Below, one piece after another: positions 1-7,733 of a stretch of 64,000 nucleotides of DNA; the first letter of the stretch is position 1; every line of letters starts with the position of its first letter. The notes beneath the pieces are model-generated. The model made no database searches and was not told the DNA's origin. It worked only from the letters and a program-made list of their open reading frames with translations. Source of the DNA: Saccharicrinis sp963677345 (GTDB taxonomy: Bacteria; Bacteroidota; Bacteroidia; Bacteroidales; Marinilabiliaceae); NCBI GenBank assembly GCA_963677345.2, contig CAXXLC010000015.1, positions 238,177 to 302,176 of the forward strand. Reading direction: 5' to 3'. Position numbers and translations under genes: made by a program.

Positions 1-658
1 TAAACAAAGTCCTGATTTGATAATAAGTGATGTGATGATGCCTAATATTGATGGACTTGAACTATGCCGAACCCTGAGGGCTGATATCCGAACCTCGCAT
101 ATACCCATCATTCTCCTAACTGCCAGAACGGCTGATGAAGATAAAATCAAAGGTTTAGAGATTGGTGCTGATGACTATATTACCAAACCTTTTAATATGG
201 ATTTATTGCTATTGCGAATTGATAAGTTGATAGAAAAACGAAATGAATTTCAAAAGAAGTTTCAAAAAACAGTAGAGATCAATCCAAGTGATATCCAAAT
301 TACGTCATTGGATGAAAAGCTTATTAAAAAAGCAGTAGCTTTGGTTGAAAAAAATATCTCTGAATCTAAGTTTTCAGTTGAGGATTTAAGTAGAGAATTG
401 GGTATGAGCAGAGTTTATTTATATAAAAAATTACTTTCTATTACAGGAAAATCACCTGTTGAATTTATTCGGATTATCCGCCTGAAACGAGGAGCCCAAC
501 TATTAGAGAAGAGTCAAAAGAATGTTGCAGAGATAGCTTATGAAGTTGGATTTAATAGTCCCAGGTATTTTAGTAAGTACTTTAAAGAAGAATACGGAAT
601 GCTGCCAACAGCCTACATAAAAAAACAGCAAAAAGTTCAAAAGGGATTTCAGGACTAA
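1..658 (+). CDS. Hybrid two-component regulator, C-terminal part (REC + AraC HTH), 5' truncated
   Basis: This is the tail of a one-protein sensor/regulator (HTCS) of the kind that controls glycan loci in Bacteroidota. The reading frame is open from base 2, so the gene starts outside the window; no start codon inside it should be trusted. The visible part begins in a receiver domain: the phosphoacceptor Asp lies in SDVMMPN and the conserved Lys in ITKPF. After a short linker comes an AraC-type double helix-turn-helix, with GMSRVYLYKKL as the first helix pair and the typical family ending VGFNSPRYFSKYFKEEYG. The gene runs convergently into modB with about 60 bases between. Its target cannot be read here because the sensor domain and the genes upstream are missing. 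Family call is secure; HTCS rather than a plain AraC-type response regulator is inferred from the local style. Confidence 0.85.
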   Translation, partial: KQSPDLIISDVMMPNIDGLELCRTLRADIRTSHIPIILLTARTADEDKIKGLEIGADDYITKPFNMDLLLLRIDKLIEKRNEFQKKFQKTVEINPSDIQITSLDEKLIKKAVALVEKNISESKFSVEDLSRELGMSRVYLYKKLLSITGKSPVEFIRIIRLKRGAQLLEKSQKNVAEIAYEVGFNSPRYFSKYFKEEYGMLPTAYIKKQQKVQKGFQD

Positions 659-717
659 CGCCCTGTTAAAAACAGTTTCACAACAAGTTATTGTATATTG
701 AACCAATAACATAAATT

Positions 718-1476
718 TCAGAACAATTTATATTTTTTTAATTCTCTTACTTTTAATCTGTTTATCATAGATTGATTAAATAGCTTTCTTTCTTTTAAAA
801 AATGAGACCACTTTAATTGACTTGAACTTATTTTTATTATTATAAGAACAAGTGTTGCAATAATTGATAAAAAGATTGACAAACGTGTTGCAAGTTCATA
901 GTTCCCGTCAAAAACAGCATTGTATATTGCTAATGACAGAGTTTCTGTTCTTCCAATAATGTTACCTCCCAACATAAGACTAATTCCAACTTCACCAAGC
1001 GATCGTCCGAAAGCAAGTAAAAGGCCGGTTAAGATGCCTTGCTTAATATTTGGTAATATTACACGATAAATAATAGAGAACTTTGATTTACCTAAAGTTA
1101 AAGCAGCTTCAATAATTGAGGGTGCCAGTTGCTGTCGTGCTGATTGTACACTTTTAACCATAAAAGGTAATCCTACTATGAATACAGCAATTAATACACC
1201 CCAGAAGCTAAATATTATTTTAGTATGAAATAAAGTTAATATGGCATTACCCAGAAATCCCTTTTTCCCGAATATTAATAATAAAAAAAAGCCTAAGGCC
1301 ATCGGGGGAAATATCATTGGTAAGGATATTGCTAACTCAAGAAAATATTTGAATATATTTTTTTTTGTCGAGATGTATAATCCTAAAGGTATCCCTACCA
1401 ATAGTTGCAAAAGCATACTAAGCAGAGATACTTTGAGTGTGAGATAAAATGATGGTTCAAAAATGGTATCAAACAT
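718..1476 (-). CDS. modB: Molybdate ABC transporter permease ModB
   Basis: Inner-membrane permease of the molybdate importer. The 252-residue protein has about five hydrophobic segments and begins with a membrane helix. The ABC-permease EAA loop is clear: EAALTLGKS followed by the cytoplasmic turn and then AFGRSLGEVGISLMLGGNI, a stretch characteristic of ModB/CysT-type permeases; LPMIFPPMALGFFLL is the usual ModB segment near residue 55. Its ATG overlaps the modA stop by one base (TAATG), so the two are translated together. Last gene of modD/porin/mop/modC/modA/modB order on this strand. Tungstate as substrate cannot be excluded from sequence. Confidence 0.9.
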   Translation of the reverse strand: MFDTIFEPSFYLTLKVSLLSMLLQLLVGIPLGLYISTKKNIFKYFLELAISLPMIFPPMALGFFLLLIFGKKGFLGNAILTLFHTKIIFSFWGVLIAVFIVGLPFMVKSVQSARQQLAPSIIEAALTLGKSKFSIIYRVILPNIKQGILTGLLLAFGRSLGEVGISLMLGGNIIGRTETLSLAIYNAVFDGNYELATRLSIFLSIIATLVLIIIKISSSQLKWSHFLKERKLFNQSMINRLKVRELKKYKLF

Positions 1477-2213
1477 TATAATCCGTATTTAGTTAAGGTT
1501 TTTTTAGCTTCATCGGATTTTAAAAATGCAATAAACTCTTTTGTGGTAGTTTGTTCTTCAAAGCCATTAATCACGCCGGCTACAATTTCTATGGTTTTAT
1601 ATTTATCTGGTTCTATAATAATATATCCGCCCAATTTTTCTTTATTGGCTAATGCTTCTGTAAAATTAATAAAACCAGCATCCGCTTCTTCAGTTAGTAA
1701 ATACGATACAACTTGAGGTACAGTGGCAACCTGGGTGAGTTTTGGTGTTACTTTTTCTAACAAGTTTAATGATATGAGTGCTTCTTTACCAGCAATGCCA
1801 TAAATAGCTTTTGTTTCATGGGGCATAAATACGGATGATACGGATACGGAGCTAATTTCCTGTATGTTATTAATCGTTATTCCTTTTCGGTAGGCTAAAA
1901 CCAAAATGCCGTTTCCTAGTTTTGTGTAATTGGCGTACGAAACTGTATTTTCCATTTTCTTAAGAAACTTTTTGTCGCCAATGATGCAGGCAATTTCTTC
2001 AGTTTGTTTAGCCTGGTTTGTTATCATCTGAATATTCCCAAAAACTCCGGTAACATGTAAGTGTTTGATTTTTTCAAAATCTGTTACAATTTCCTGTACC
2101 GGTTTTTTATAGCCGGCACCTGATGCAATCATTATTTCCTGAGCTTTAAGCTTGATATTACCGGCAGTGGCTACGAGTAAAATAATGAGGATGAGGTTTT
2201 TTGTGATTTTCAT
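1476..2213 (-). CDS. modA: Periplasmic molybdate-binding protein ModA
   Basis: Solute-binding protein that captures molybdate (or tungstate) and delivers it to ModB. It has an N-terminal Sec signal (hydrophobic LILIILLVATA, residues 7-17), then the ModA-type opening IMIASGAGYKKPVQEI with its oxyanion-binding Ser/Gly region. At 245 residues it has the normal size of the family. There is no lipobox Cys, so it is probably a soluble periplasmic protein, unlike many lipoprotein SBPs of Bacteroidota. It lies 10 bases after modC and overlaps modB. Identity rests on fold-typical segments plus the ModB/ModC neighbours; the choice between MoO4 and WO4 is inference. Confidence 0.85.
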   Translation of the reverse strand: MKITKNLILIILLVATAGNIKLKAQEIMIASGAGYKKPVQEIVTDFEKIKHLHVTGVFGNIQMITNQAKQTEEIACIIGDKKFLKKMENTVSYANYTKLGNGILVLAYRKGITINNIQEISSVSVSSVFMPHETKAIYGIAGKEALISLNLLEKVTPKLTQVATVPQVVSYLLTEEADAGFINFTEALANKEKLGGYIIIEPDKYKTIEIVAGVINGFEEQTTTKEFIAFLKSDEAKKTLTKYGL

Positions 2214-2223
2214 ATTTTTTGTT

Positions 2224-3099
2224 TTAATGTTTTTCTATTCTTTCAACTATTGGACTAAATGCTTTTGACGCAACTAAAACTTTTTCTCCGGGAGTGTATT
2301 TTTCATCAGGATTAGATATGACTACTTTAACCGGAGTATTACCTACTAAAAGAGTTAAAATTTTAATGATGTCTTCATTTTCACAATTTAGTACTTCACC
2401 TATAAACTGAACTTTTCCGCTGATTTGTGTTTTCGAAAACAGATTGGTTGGCTGTCCAATTTCCTGTATTTGTCCATCTTTAAAATGGTATACGATTTTG
2501 CAAAGTTTAAAAATCTCAGATATATCATGACTTACTATGATAATAGTTGTTCCCCAGGTTTTGTTGATTAATTTAATTTCATCCTGAAGAGAGCTTCTTG
2601 TTTTATTATCTAGTGCAGATAGTGGTTCATCCAACAAAAGAATTTCCGGTTTTTTTGCTATGGCTCTTGCTAATGCTACTCTTTGTTGCTGACCTCCTGA
2701 TAATTTGTCTGGTTTTCTGTTTTTTAACTCTCTTAAACCAAACATTTCTAACAGATAGTCTAAATGAACCGGATCTTTTTCTGATTGAGCAAATCGAATG
2801 TTATCTTTAACAGACATATTGGGAAATAATCCATAATCCTGAAAAACAAATCCTACTTTTCTTTTATTTGCAGGGATATTTATTTGTTCCTGTTTACTGT
2901 ACCAAATTTGTTTATTTACCCTGATTATACCTCCATCCGGATTGGTAAGTCCTGCAATGCCTCTAAGCAATGTTGTTTTTCCGGTTCCCGAATCTCCATA
3001 AAACGCTACAATTTCACCTTTAGGTATTTGTATGTTAGCTTTTAAAGTGTATTTGCCGGTTGAGGACCAAAGATTTTTGTAGGTATGGATTTTTATCAT
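2224..3099 (-). CDS. modC: Molybdate ABC transporter ATP-binding protein ModC
   Basis: ATPase that drives the ModAB importer. Walker A GDSGTGKTT is at residues 35-43, the Q-loop Gln at 87, the signature LSGGQQQR at 133-140, Walker B ILLLDEP at 153-159, and the switch His in IIVSHD near 190. The C-terminal ~65 residues form a short TOBE-like regulatory tail (IQFIGEVLN onward), as in ModC proteins. Length 291 is a little short of the ~350 of enterobacterial ModC, suggesting one rather than two Mop units, with the second supplied perhaps by the separate Mop protein encoded 5 bases upstream. Confidence 0.9.
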   Translation of the reverse strand: MIKIHTYKNLWSSTGKYTLKANIQIPKGEIVAFYGDSGTGKTTLLRGIAGLTNPDGGIIRVNKQIWYSKQEQINIPANKRKVGFVFQDYGLFPNMSVKDNIRFAQSEKDPVHLDYLLEMFGLRELKNRKPDKLSGGQQQRVALARAIAKKPEILLLDEPLSALDNKTRSSLQDEIKLINKTWGTTIIIVSHDISEIFKLCKIVYHFKDGQIQEIGQPTNLFSKTQISGKVQFIGEVLNCENEDIIKILTLLVGNTPVKVVISNPDEKYTPGEKVLVASKAFSPIVERIEKH

Positions 3100-3104
3100 A
3101 TCTC

Positions 3105-3509
3105 TTAATCTTTATGTTTCAGAAAAATTTCATTGGCTTTGATCATGGCATTTACCTGGTCGCCTTTTTTTAATTCCATCTTCAGGTATGATTCTGTTGT
3201 AATCAGTGAATGTATTTTTTGTCCTTCCAGGTTTAGTTCAATGCGCGAAAAGAATATACCTTTTTTTATTGAAGTTATTTTGCATAATAACTGGTTTGAA
3301 ATACTAAATAATCCATGGGCATTTTTGGCTATGGCAATTTCTGATTCATTAATCAATAATTCAATGTCATTGTCTTTGATTAAGTAATTCATTGTTGATT
3401 TATTTCCAATAACAACAGCCTGTATGGTTTGATTTTTAATACGGCATTTTACTATGGATATGTTATCTTTATTTTCAACTTCTGCTATCTTACCAATTAA
3501 TGTATTCAT
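3105..3509 (-). CDS. Stand-alone molybdopterin-type oxyanion-binding (Mop/TOBE) protein
   Basis: A 134-residue cytoplasmic protein made of two tandem TOBE/Mop-like halves, about residues 1-66 and 70-134. Each half has the beta-rich pattern of the family; the first half starts with NTLIGKIAEVE and the second holds LLCKITSIKKGIFFSRIELNL and the ending KGDQVNAMIKANEIFL, close to the ModE C-terminal domain consensus. There is no DNA-binding domain, so it is not a ModE repressor but more like a molybdate storage/buffering protein (di-Mop). It is 5 bases from modC in the same operon. A regulatory role cannot be excluded. Confidence 0.78.
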   Translation of the reverse strand: MNTLIGKIAEVENKDNISIVKCRIKNQTIQAVVIGNKSTMNYLIKDNDIELLINESEIAIAKNAHGLFSISNQLLCKITSIKKGIFFSRIELNLEGQKIHSLITTESYLKMELKKGDQVNAMIKANEIFLKHKD

Positions 3510-3615
3510 GCCTCATGGATCTTTGTTATCATTCAATCAACCGTTTGTGTGTAAATTAATATTTTTGAATTTATAGATTTGTTTCACCAACGGGGTTTGG
3601 GTATGCAAATTGATA

Positions 3616-4842
3616 CTACAGTTTAATCTGGCATACTATTCCTAAATAGTCATCTGTGGTAGCCTGACCTGAAGTTCCATCCTGAGAAATGTAATGTAGT
3701 CCAATTTTCAGATTGCTTTTTGAGGCATACCAATTCACTCCAAAATCTATGTTTTTATCCTCGCCCATTAATTTGCCTCCAACAAGACTTTTAGTGCCTT
3801 CTCCTTCAAATTTGTCATAAGTAACCGAAGGTTCAAGTAACATGTTAGCTGCTATAAAATTATAGGCTAGTCGAATATGAAATTCTTTCCCGTCGAAATC
3901 CTCAACGCCATCTAATTTTCTTTTCATTTTGTAATACTCACCATCAATTCGTAAACCCTTATAATCAATGGCAAGGTCGGCACCGTATGAACTAGAGTTG
4001 TCAAAATAATTATATACGTTATTTCCATTACTGTCGATGGAAGTGGTTCCAACACCTTTGCCCATTGATGCTGCACCAAAACCTAAAGTAATACCTTTTC
4101 TTTTTGCCCATTGATTTTCGGATAAACAAAACTTATACGCTTTTTGCTCCGGATCGCCAAAAGAAAACATTAATCTACCGGTATATAACCGGTTAGCATA
4201 TTTGGGGTCTAACTGATATTTAGATGGTTCGTAGGAACCTATTCTGTAACTGATTCCAAATTTATTGTAATTTTTTATACCTCCTAATGCAATACCTGTG
4301 AGCATACCATTTCCTACACCGGTATTGAACCTTCGTAGATACCAGGATGAAGTGGTTTTGTCTAATGAAGCTACAGCCCAGGGACTAGTGTCGGATTCAC
4401 GTCCTATTACCGCCCAAAAGTAACCTGCTTCCAGGTTTAAAAAATCACTATTCTTTAGTAGTTTAGCCGTAAGATAAGCATTCCATATGCCAATGCCGCT
4501 GTAGCTGCCTTTTACTGCTGAATAAGTATCCTGATTTAATCTGTCGGCATGTAACTGGAATGAATACTTTAACCAGGAGTAAGGATTTCCTGAACCTCCA
4601 AATCTGAATCTTCTGAAAGAAACGTTGGCTCTGTTTGCAACATTATCATTATCGCTTATTGAATATGTTGCCCACGATTGCACAGAAACAACAGGTTTAA
4701 ATAATTTTTCTTTATTCAATTTAAGAAAAGGTGAGCTTTCTTGTGCTTTTTTATCTTGAGCTTTTAAACATTTTCCAAGTGTGCATAATAGGATTGTGGT
4801 TACTGCAATACAGCTTACTTTTTTTATACATTTTATATTCAT
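3616..4842 (-). CDS. Outer-membrane porin of the molybdate module
   Basis: A 408-residue protein with an N-terminal Sec signal ending near LGKCLKAQ and then a long run of alternating amphipathic strands with aromatic girdles and Gly turns, ending in a strand (LGIVCQIKL) of beta-barrel type. The stretches RFRFGGSGNPYSWLKYSFQLH and the barrel layout resemble phosphate-selective porin O/P-like proteins of Bacteroidota. It reads in the same direction as mop-modCAB, separated by 106 bases. Position suggests an outer-membrane route for molybdate/tungstate; that role is inference. The Cys at the signal region is not in a clear lipobox. The upstream gap 4843-5620 holds its likely promoter but no convincing TAnnTTTG motif was found. 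Confidence 0.7.
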   Translation of the reverse strand: MNIKCIKKVSCIAVTTILLCTLGKCLKAQDKKAQESSPFLKLNKEKLFKPVVSVQSWATYSISDNDNVANRANVSFRRFRFGGSGNPYSWLKYSFQLHADRLNQDTYSAVKGSYSGIGIWNAYLTAKLLKNSDFLNLEAGYFWAVIGRESDTSPWAVASLDKTTSSWYLRRFNTGVGNGMLTGIALGGIKNYNKFGISYRIGSYEPSKYQLDPKYANRLYTGRLMFSFGDPEQKAYKFCLSENQWAKRKGITLGFGAASMGKGVGTTSIDSNGNNVYNYFDNSSSYGADLAIDYKGLRIDGEYYKMKRKLDGVEDFDGKEFHIRLAYNFIAANMLLEPSVTYDKFEGEGTKSLVGGKLMGEDKNIDFGVNWYASKSNLKIGLHYISQDGTSGQATTDDYLGIVCQIKL

Positions 4843-5126
4843 CTTATTTAATTATTGTGAGGTTATTAAATTGTTTATCTTGTCTCGTTTAATAATTTTA
4901 CTAATAAATTTGATATTCGCTAGTCCGTTTTTTTATTCTAATTTTTCATTATCTTAAATTAGATAACGATGTGTAAAAAAAAATTACCTCATGTTTATTG
5001 TTAATTTTTAATCTGGCATTTGAGTTTGTAATTATACCGGTATATATTTTAAGATAACGAATAATTGTGCCATAAATAGCATAGTTGCTGATATTCTTTG
5101 TTTTATAAAAAGCATAAGTTCTTTCC

Positions 5127-5177
5127 AGGCTACATATATGTAGATTATTCTCGTAATAATCTACATATATGTAGCCT
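5127..5177. repeat. Perfect 23-bp inverted repeat with 5-base loop
   Basis: The arms 5127-5149 and 5155-5177 are exact reverse complements, separated by CTCGT. Each arm also contains the 14-bp self-palindrome CTACATATATGTAG, so the element offers both a long cruciform/hairpin and two identical dyad sites 30 bp apart. There is no adjacent T-run, which argues against an intrinsic terminator. It could be a double operator for a dimeric regulator of the porin operon or a structured leader. Seen directly in sequence; function unknown. Confidence 0.85.
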
Positions 5178-5284
5178 GTGCTTGTATTAATCGCAGAGAT
5201 CATACTTATAATCTCGATTAGTGAATAATCACCACCTTTTTAATATTATCTATCTACTAAAACCTGTTTAATAATATCTACTAA

Positions 5285-5467
5285 CTAAATTTTTGCTTCC
5301 GTTTCCTCATGAAGATCTTCGCTCTTATCTGTATTGTTGCTATTTACATCAATAGCTTTATTTACAGTGGCTTTTTGTCCTTTTTGTAAGGTTGTTACTT
5401 GGAGTAATTGTTGCAAAGTTATATAGTTACAGAGTAAACTTATGCGATAGCGAAGTCGATAATATTT
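5285..5467 (-). pseudogene. Possible remnant of a coding region (60 codons, no ATG)
   Basis: The minus-strand frame encodes a tail of protein-like composition (LQKGQKATVNKAIDVN, then an acidic SEDLHEETEAKI end) and stops at 5285-5287. Upstream it runs into a stop at 5468-5470 without passing an ATG; only a TTG near 5416 could serve as a start. The higher GC and polar, low-complexity tail differ from the AT-rich surroundings. It may be the 3' end of a decayed gene or a chance frame. I do not recognise the family. Confidence 0.25.
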
Positions 5468-5620
5468 TTAAAATAATCATAAATAATATTGTGAAGAAGG
5501 CAACCCTTGAAAATAATCTTCATTATTAGAAAAGAATATTTACTCTGGCCAGGTAGATTTTTAATATTACAAAAATCAATTTATTAATTAATGTTACTTA
5601 TTTTAAAAGTATAGTATAGA

Positions 5621-6343
5621 ATGGAAAAATTTAAATATAACTGGATATTATTAGTCATTGCGATTGTTTTGGTATCATTTTCTTCATGTGAAAATGATGA
5701 TGATAATTATGAATTAGAAGCAATTGCCGATGTTTATGTGGTTGGTAAAAAGGTTGGTGATGTTGTTAAGTACGCACCTGAGTATGTTGTAAGTTCAAAC
5801 AAAAAAATAAAATCCGTAAGTGTCAAAATTCCTGGAACTAATGGCGAATCAATTGTTCTTGACAAGAATACAAGTAGTGTTTTTATAAAAAAAGCTACGG
5901 ATTCTGATTTTATTGAAGCTATGCCTGTAACAGGTGACTATGTTTTTACTATTATTAGCGAGGATGATTCAGACGAGGAACTTACGTTAAAGGATGTTTT
6001 GGAAGATAAAGACCTTGAAGCTGTAAGTATAAAAACGGCTGAATACTTGAATGATAGAGAAAATATTTCCTGGGATTTAGTAAGTAATGCTGGTGCTTAT
6101 CAAATAAGGCTGCTTAAGGATGATGATGTAATTTTTTGTGGACCATGTTTAAAAGGAACAATAAAGGAATATACTTTTGGCTCAGCAACCAATGGTTGGG
6201 TAGATTCATCAAAAAAAGCTGAAAAAGGAATAGAATATCAAATAGAACTTCATGCCATCAAATTTGAAACAGGAAAGAGTGAAGATTTAAACAATATTCA
6301 ATTTGTGAGAGTTGATAATAAAAGTATAAAGTGGGGAGAATAG
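5621..6343 (+). CDS. Hypothetical lipoprotein
   Basis: A 240-residue protein with a lipoprotein signal: hydrophobic residues 10-20, lipobox SFSSC, and acidic residues ENDDDN directly after the Cys, the pattern that directs lipoproteins to the outer surface in Bacteroidota. The mature part looks like one or two beta-sandwich domains, with a fibronectin-like segment near ENISWDLVSNAGAYQIRLL in the C-terminal half. I do not recognise a family. It stands alone on the plus strand, between modD and the rest of the molybdate genes on the other strand, and is convergent with modD. A link to molybdate is not supported by its sequence. Confidence 0.7.
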   Translation: MEKFKYNWILLVIAIVLVSFSSCENDDDNYELEAIADVYVVGKKVGDVVKYAPEYVVSSNKKIKSVSVKIPGTNGESIVLDKNTSSVFIKKATDSDFIEAMPVTGDYVFTIISEDDSDEELTLKDVLEDKDLEAVSIKTAEYLNDRENISWDLVSNAGAYQIRLLKDDDVIFCGPCLKGTIKEYTFGSATNGWVDSSKKAEKGIEYQIELHAIKFETGKSEDLNNIQFVRVDNKSIKWGE

Positions 6344-6474
6344 TTTCAAATATTAGTGTAACACTTTTTTATTGATTACGGAAGGATCCTGTAAGGCAGG
6401 TAGCTGTTATTGTATGATTTTATCGTCTGATAAATAAATAGTTAATTCTAAATCGCACGTACAGTTAAATGTGA

Positions 6475-6513
6475 GCATACGGAGCATTTTGTTGTTTGAA
6501 AAGCGCCGTGTGC
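6475..6513. terminator. Hairpin between convergent genes, possible terminator
   Basis: GCATACGGAGC (6475-6485) pairs with GCGCCGTGTGC (6503-6513) over 11 positions with one mismatch and one G-U pair. It is GC-rich against an AT-rich background and lies between the convergent lipoprotein gene and modD. No T-run follows on either strand, so an intrinsic terminator is only a possibility. Confidence 0.35.
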
Positions 6514-6554
6514 TACTATATTAAAATTTATTCATGTACTTCTGATGAAAAAAA

Positions 6555-7400
6555 CTAAATGCAGTTAATCTCAGCTTTAATATCAGCAGGTGGACCAAAA
6601 TACATCCATGATGTCACTAAAACATCTGCTCCGGCTTTTGCATATTCTTCAGCATTATTGTTATTTACTCCACCTGCTGCAATTACAACTATTTGAGGAT
6701 TAATATTTCGGCATTGGTTTGCGGCATCTTTAAATTGAAGAGGGGGCATTTTATCAAACTGAATGGCATCTGCACCAGCTTTAGTAGCCGTAATACCTTG
6801 TTGTGAAGTGTGTGCTTCCACAACAATATTGCGCTCTTTCTGTTTTGTTCTTATCTGTTTAATTACCTCAGGCAGATTATTATATCCTCCTTTAAATTCG
6901 AGGTGTTCTTTAAAGATTAATATCGTATCAGATAATCCGGTACGGTGAGGTACACCACCCCCTGCAAGTAAAGCTTTTAAAGCAATTTTCTTTAGAAAAG
7001 GAGGATGCTTACGGGTTCCGGCTAATGAAATATCAGTATTGTATTGTTTAGCCTTATTTAATACATTGTAAGTTCGTGTTGCTATACCTGATGCAAATTC
7101 TATCATAGCACCACCTGTACGCCATATTAAATGTATGGCATCTGCAGAACCTTCAGCTTCAATAATAGTATCATCAGGATAAATAAATGTTCCTGAAGGT
7201 GTATATTTAACAACAGTAAGTCCAGCTCTTTTATAAATGCGCACAGCTTCTTCACTGCAACATACTACCATTGGATTTCGTGCAATCAATTTGATTTTTC
7301 CTTTTTGATTTGAAAAATCCATCATTAAAGATGTCATATCTCCCATGGGAACATCATCTTCAATAATATGATCAATGTCTGCTTCTGTAAAAAATATCAT
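6555..7400 (-). CDS. modD: ModD, quinolinate phosphoribosyltransferase-like protein of molybdate loci
   Basis: A NadC-fold protein usually found with modABC and named ModD; its reaction is unknown. Key segments are EDVPMGDMT near the N-terminus, GTRKHPPFLKK (substrate-binding basic residues), KALLAGGGVPHRTGLSD, then FKEHLEFKGG, which is the ModD rather than the NadC version, and the barrel end DAIQFDKM and VVIAAGGVN. I place the start at 7400 (MIFFTEADIDHII), because family members begin here; an ATG at 7445 would add 15 residues that match nothing and neither start has a clear ribosome site. It precedes the other mod genes on the same strand but is separated from them by the lipoprotein gene on the other strand. 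Confidence 0.8.
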   Translation of the reverse strand: MIFFTEADIDHIIEDDVPMGDMTSLMMDFSNQKGKIKLIARNPMVVCCSEEAVRIYKRAGLTVVKYTPSGTFIYPDDTIIEAEGSADAIHLIWRTGGAMIEFASGIATRTYNVLNKAKQYNTDISLAGTRKHPPFLKKIALKALLAGGGVPHRTGLSDTILIFKEHLEFKGGYNNLPEVIKQIRTKQKERNIVVEAHTSQQGITATKAGADAIQFDKMPPLQFKDAANQCRNINPQIVVIAAGGVNNNNAEEYAKAGADVLVTSWMYFGPPADIKAEINCI

Positions 7401-7574
7401 ATATAATTTTTTGTATTTACTATTATCAATTAAGAATAATCTCATTATTATAATAAGTCAAAGATAAAATTTAATAGTTTTATCATTACTTAATTTAAAT
7501 ATTTTAACACAGATGTATTGTACACAAGAGGTTGAGATTGGGCAGAGATAAATAATGCTTCTTTGTAGTTAACA

Positions 7575-7632
7575 TTTACACACCAATATGTAAACATTTT
7601 AATATCCTTATAAATATGTACTAAATGTACAT
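7575..7632. promoter_or_regulatory. Two dyads between modD and the esterase gene
   Basis: TTTACA-N8-TGTAAA spans 7575-7594, and ATGTAC-TAAAT-GTACAT spans 7616-7632. The second overlaps a TACATTTG (7628-7635) that fits the Bacteroidota -7 motif TAnnTTTG. They lie in the 333-bp divergent gap between modD and the xylan-locus esterase and could be operators for either side. The dyads are seen in the sequence; the regulator is unknown. Confidence 0.35.
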
Positions 7633-7696
7633 TTGTTAAGTAATAATCCTATGTTAAAATGAATGAATAATACATATTTTAGAGTTATAGGATTTG

Positions 7697-7704
7697 TATT
7701 TTTG
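7697..7704 (+). promoter_or_regulatory. Candidate -7 promoter motif of the esterase gene
   Basis: TATTTTTG matches TAnnTTTG and ends 29 bases before the ATG at 7734. No good TTG-type -33 element is at the usual distance, so this may be an activator-dependent promoter, as expected for an HTCS-controlled glycan gene, or chance in AT-rich DNA. Confidence 0.3.
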
Positions 7705-7733
7705 TTATCAAAATCAGTTCAAAAAATAATCTT

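Larger units (their letters stand above)
4843..5620. other. 778-bp intergenic region without a convincing gene
   Basis: This gap lies between the porin gene (minus) and a lipoprotein gene (plus), so both promoters should be inside it. It contains a perfect 23-bp inverted repeat (5127-5177) and the remnant-like open frame at 5285-5467, which are listed separately. The rest is AT-rich and shows no other structure that I can support. Confidence 0.6.

Noticed and set aside
4949..5203. 84-codon minus-strand open frame with ATG
   Set aside because: A large part is the perfect 23-bp inverted repeat, the composition is that of AT-rich noncoding DNA, and the product resembles nothing I know.
6455..6515. 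Group II intron domain V-like fragments (GCACGTAC and GCCGTGTGC)
   Set aside because: The order and pairing do not form domain V and there is no reverse transcriptase gene; read as a simple hairpin instead.
6555..7445. NadC (quinolinate phosphoribosyltransferase) for the gene called modD
   Set aside because: FKEHLEFKGG after the HRTGLSD segment and the molybdate neighbours fit ModD better; no nadA or nadB is near.
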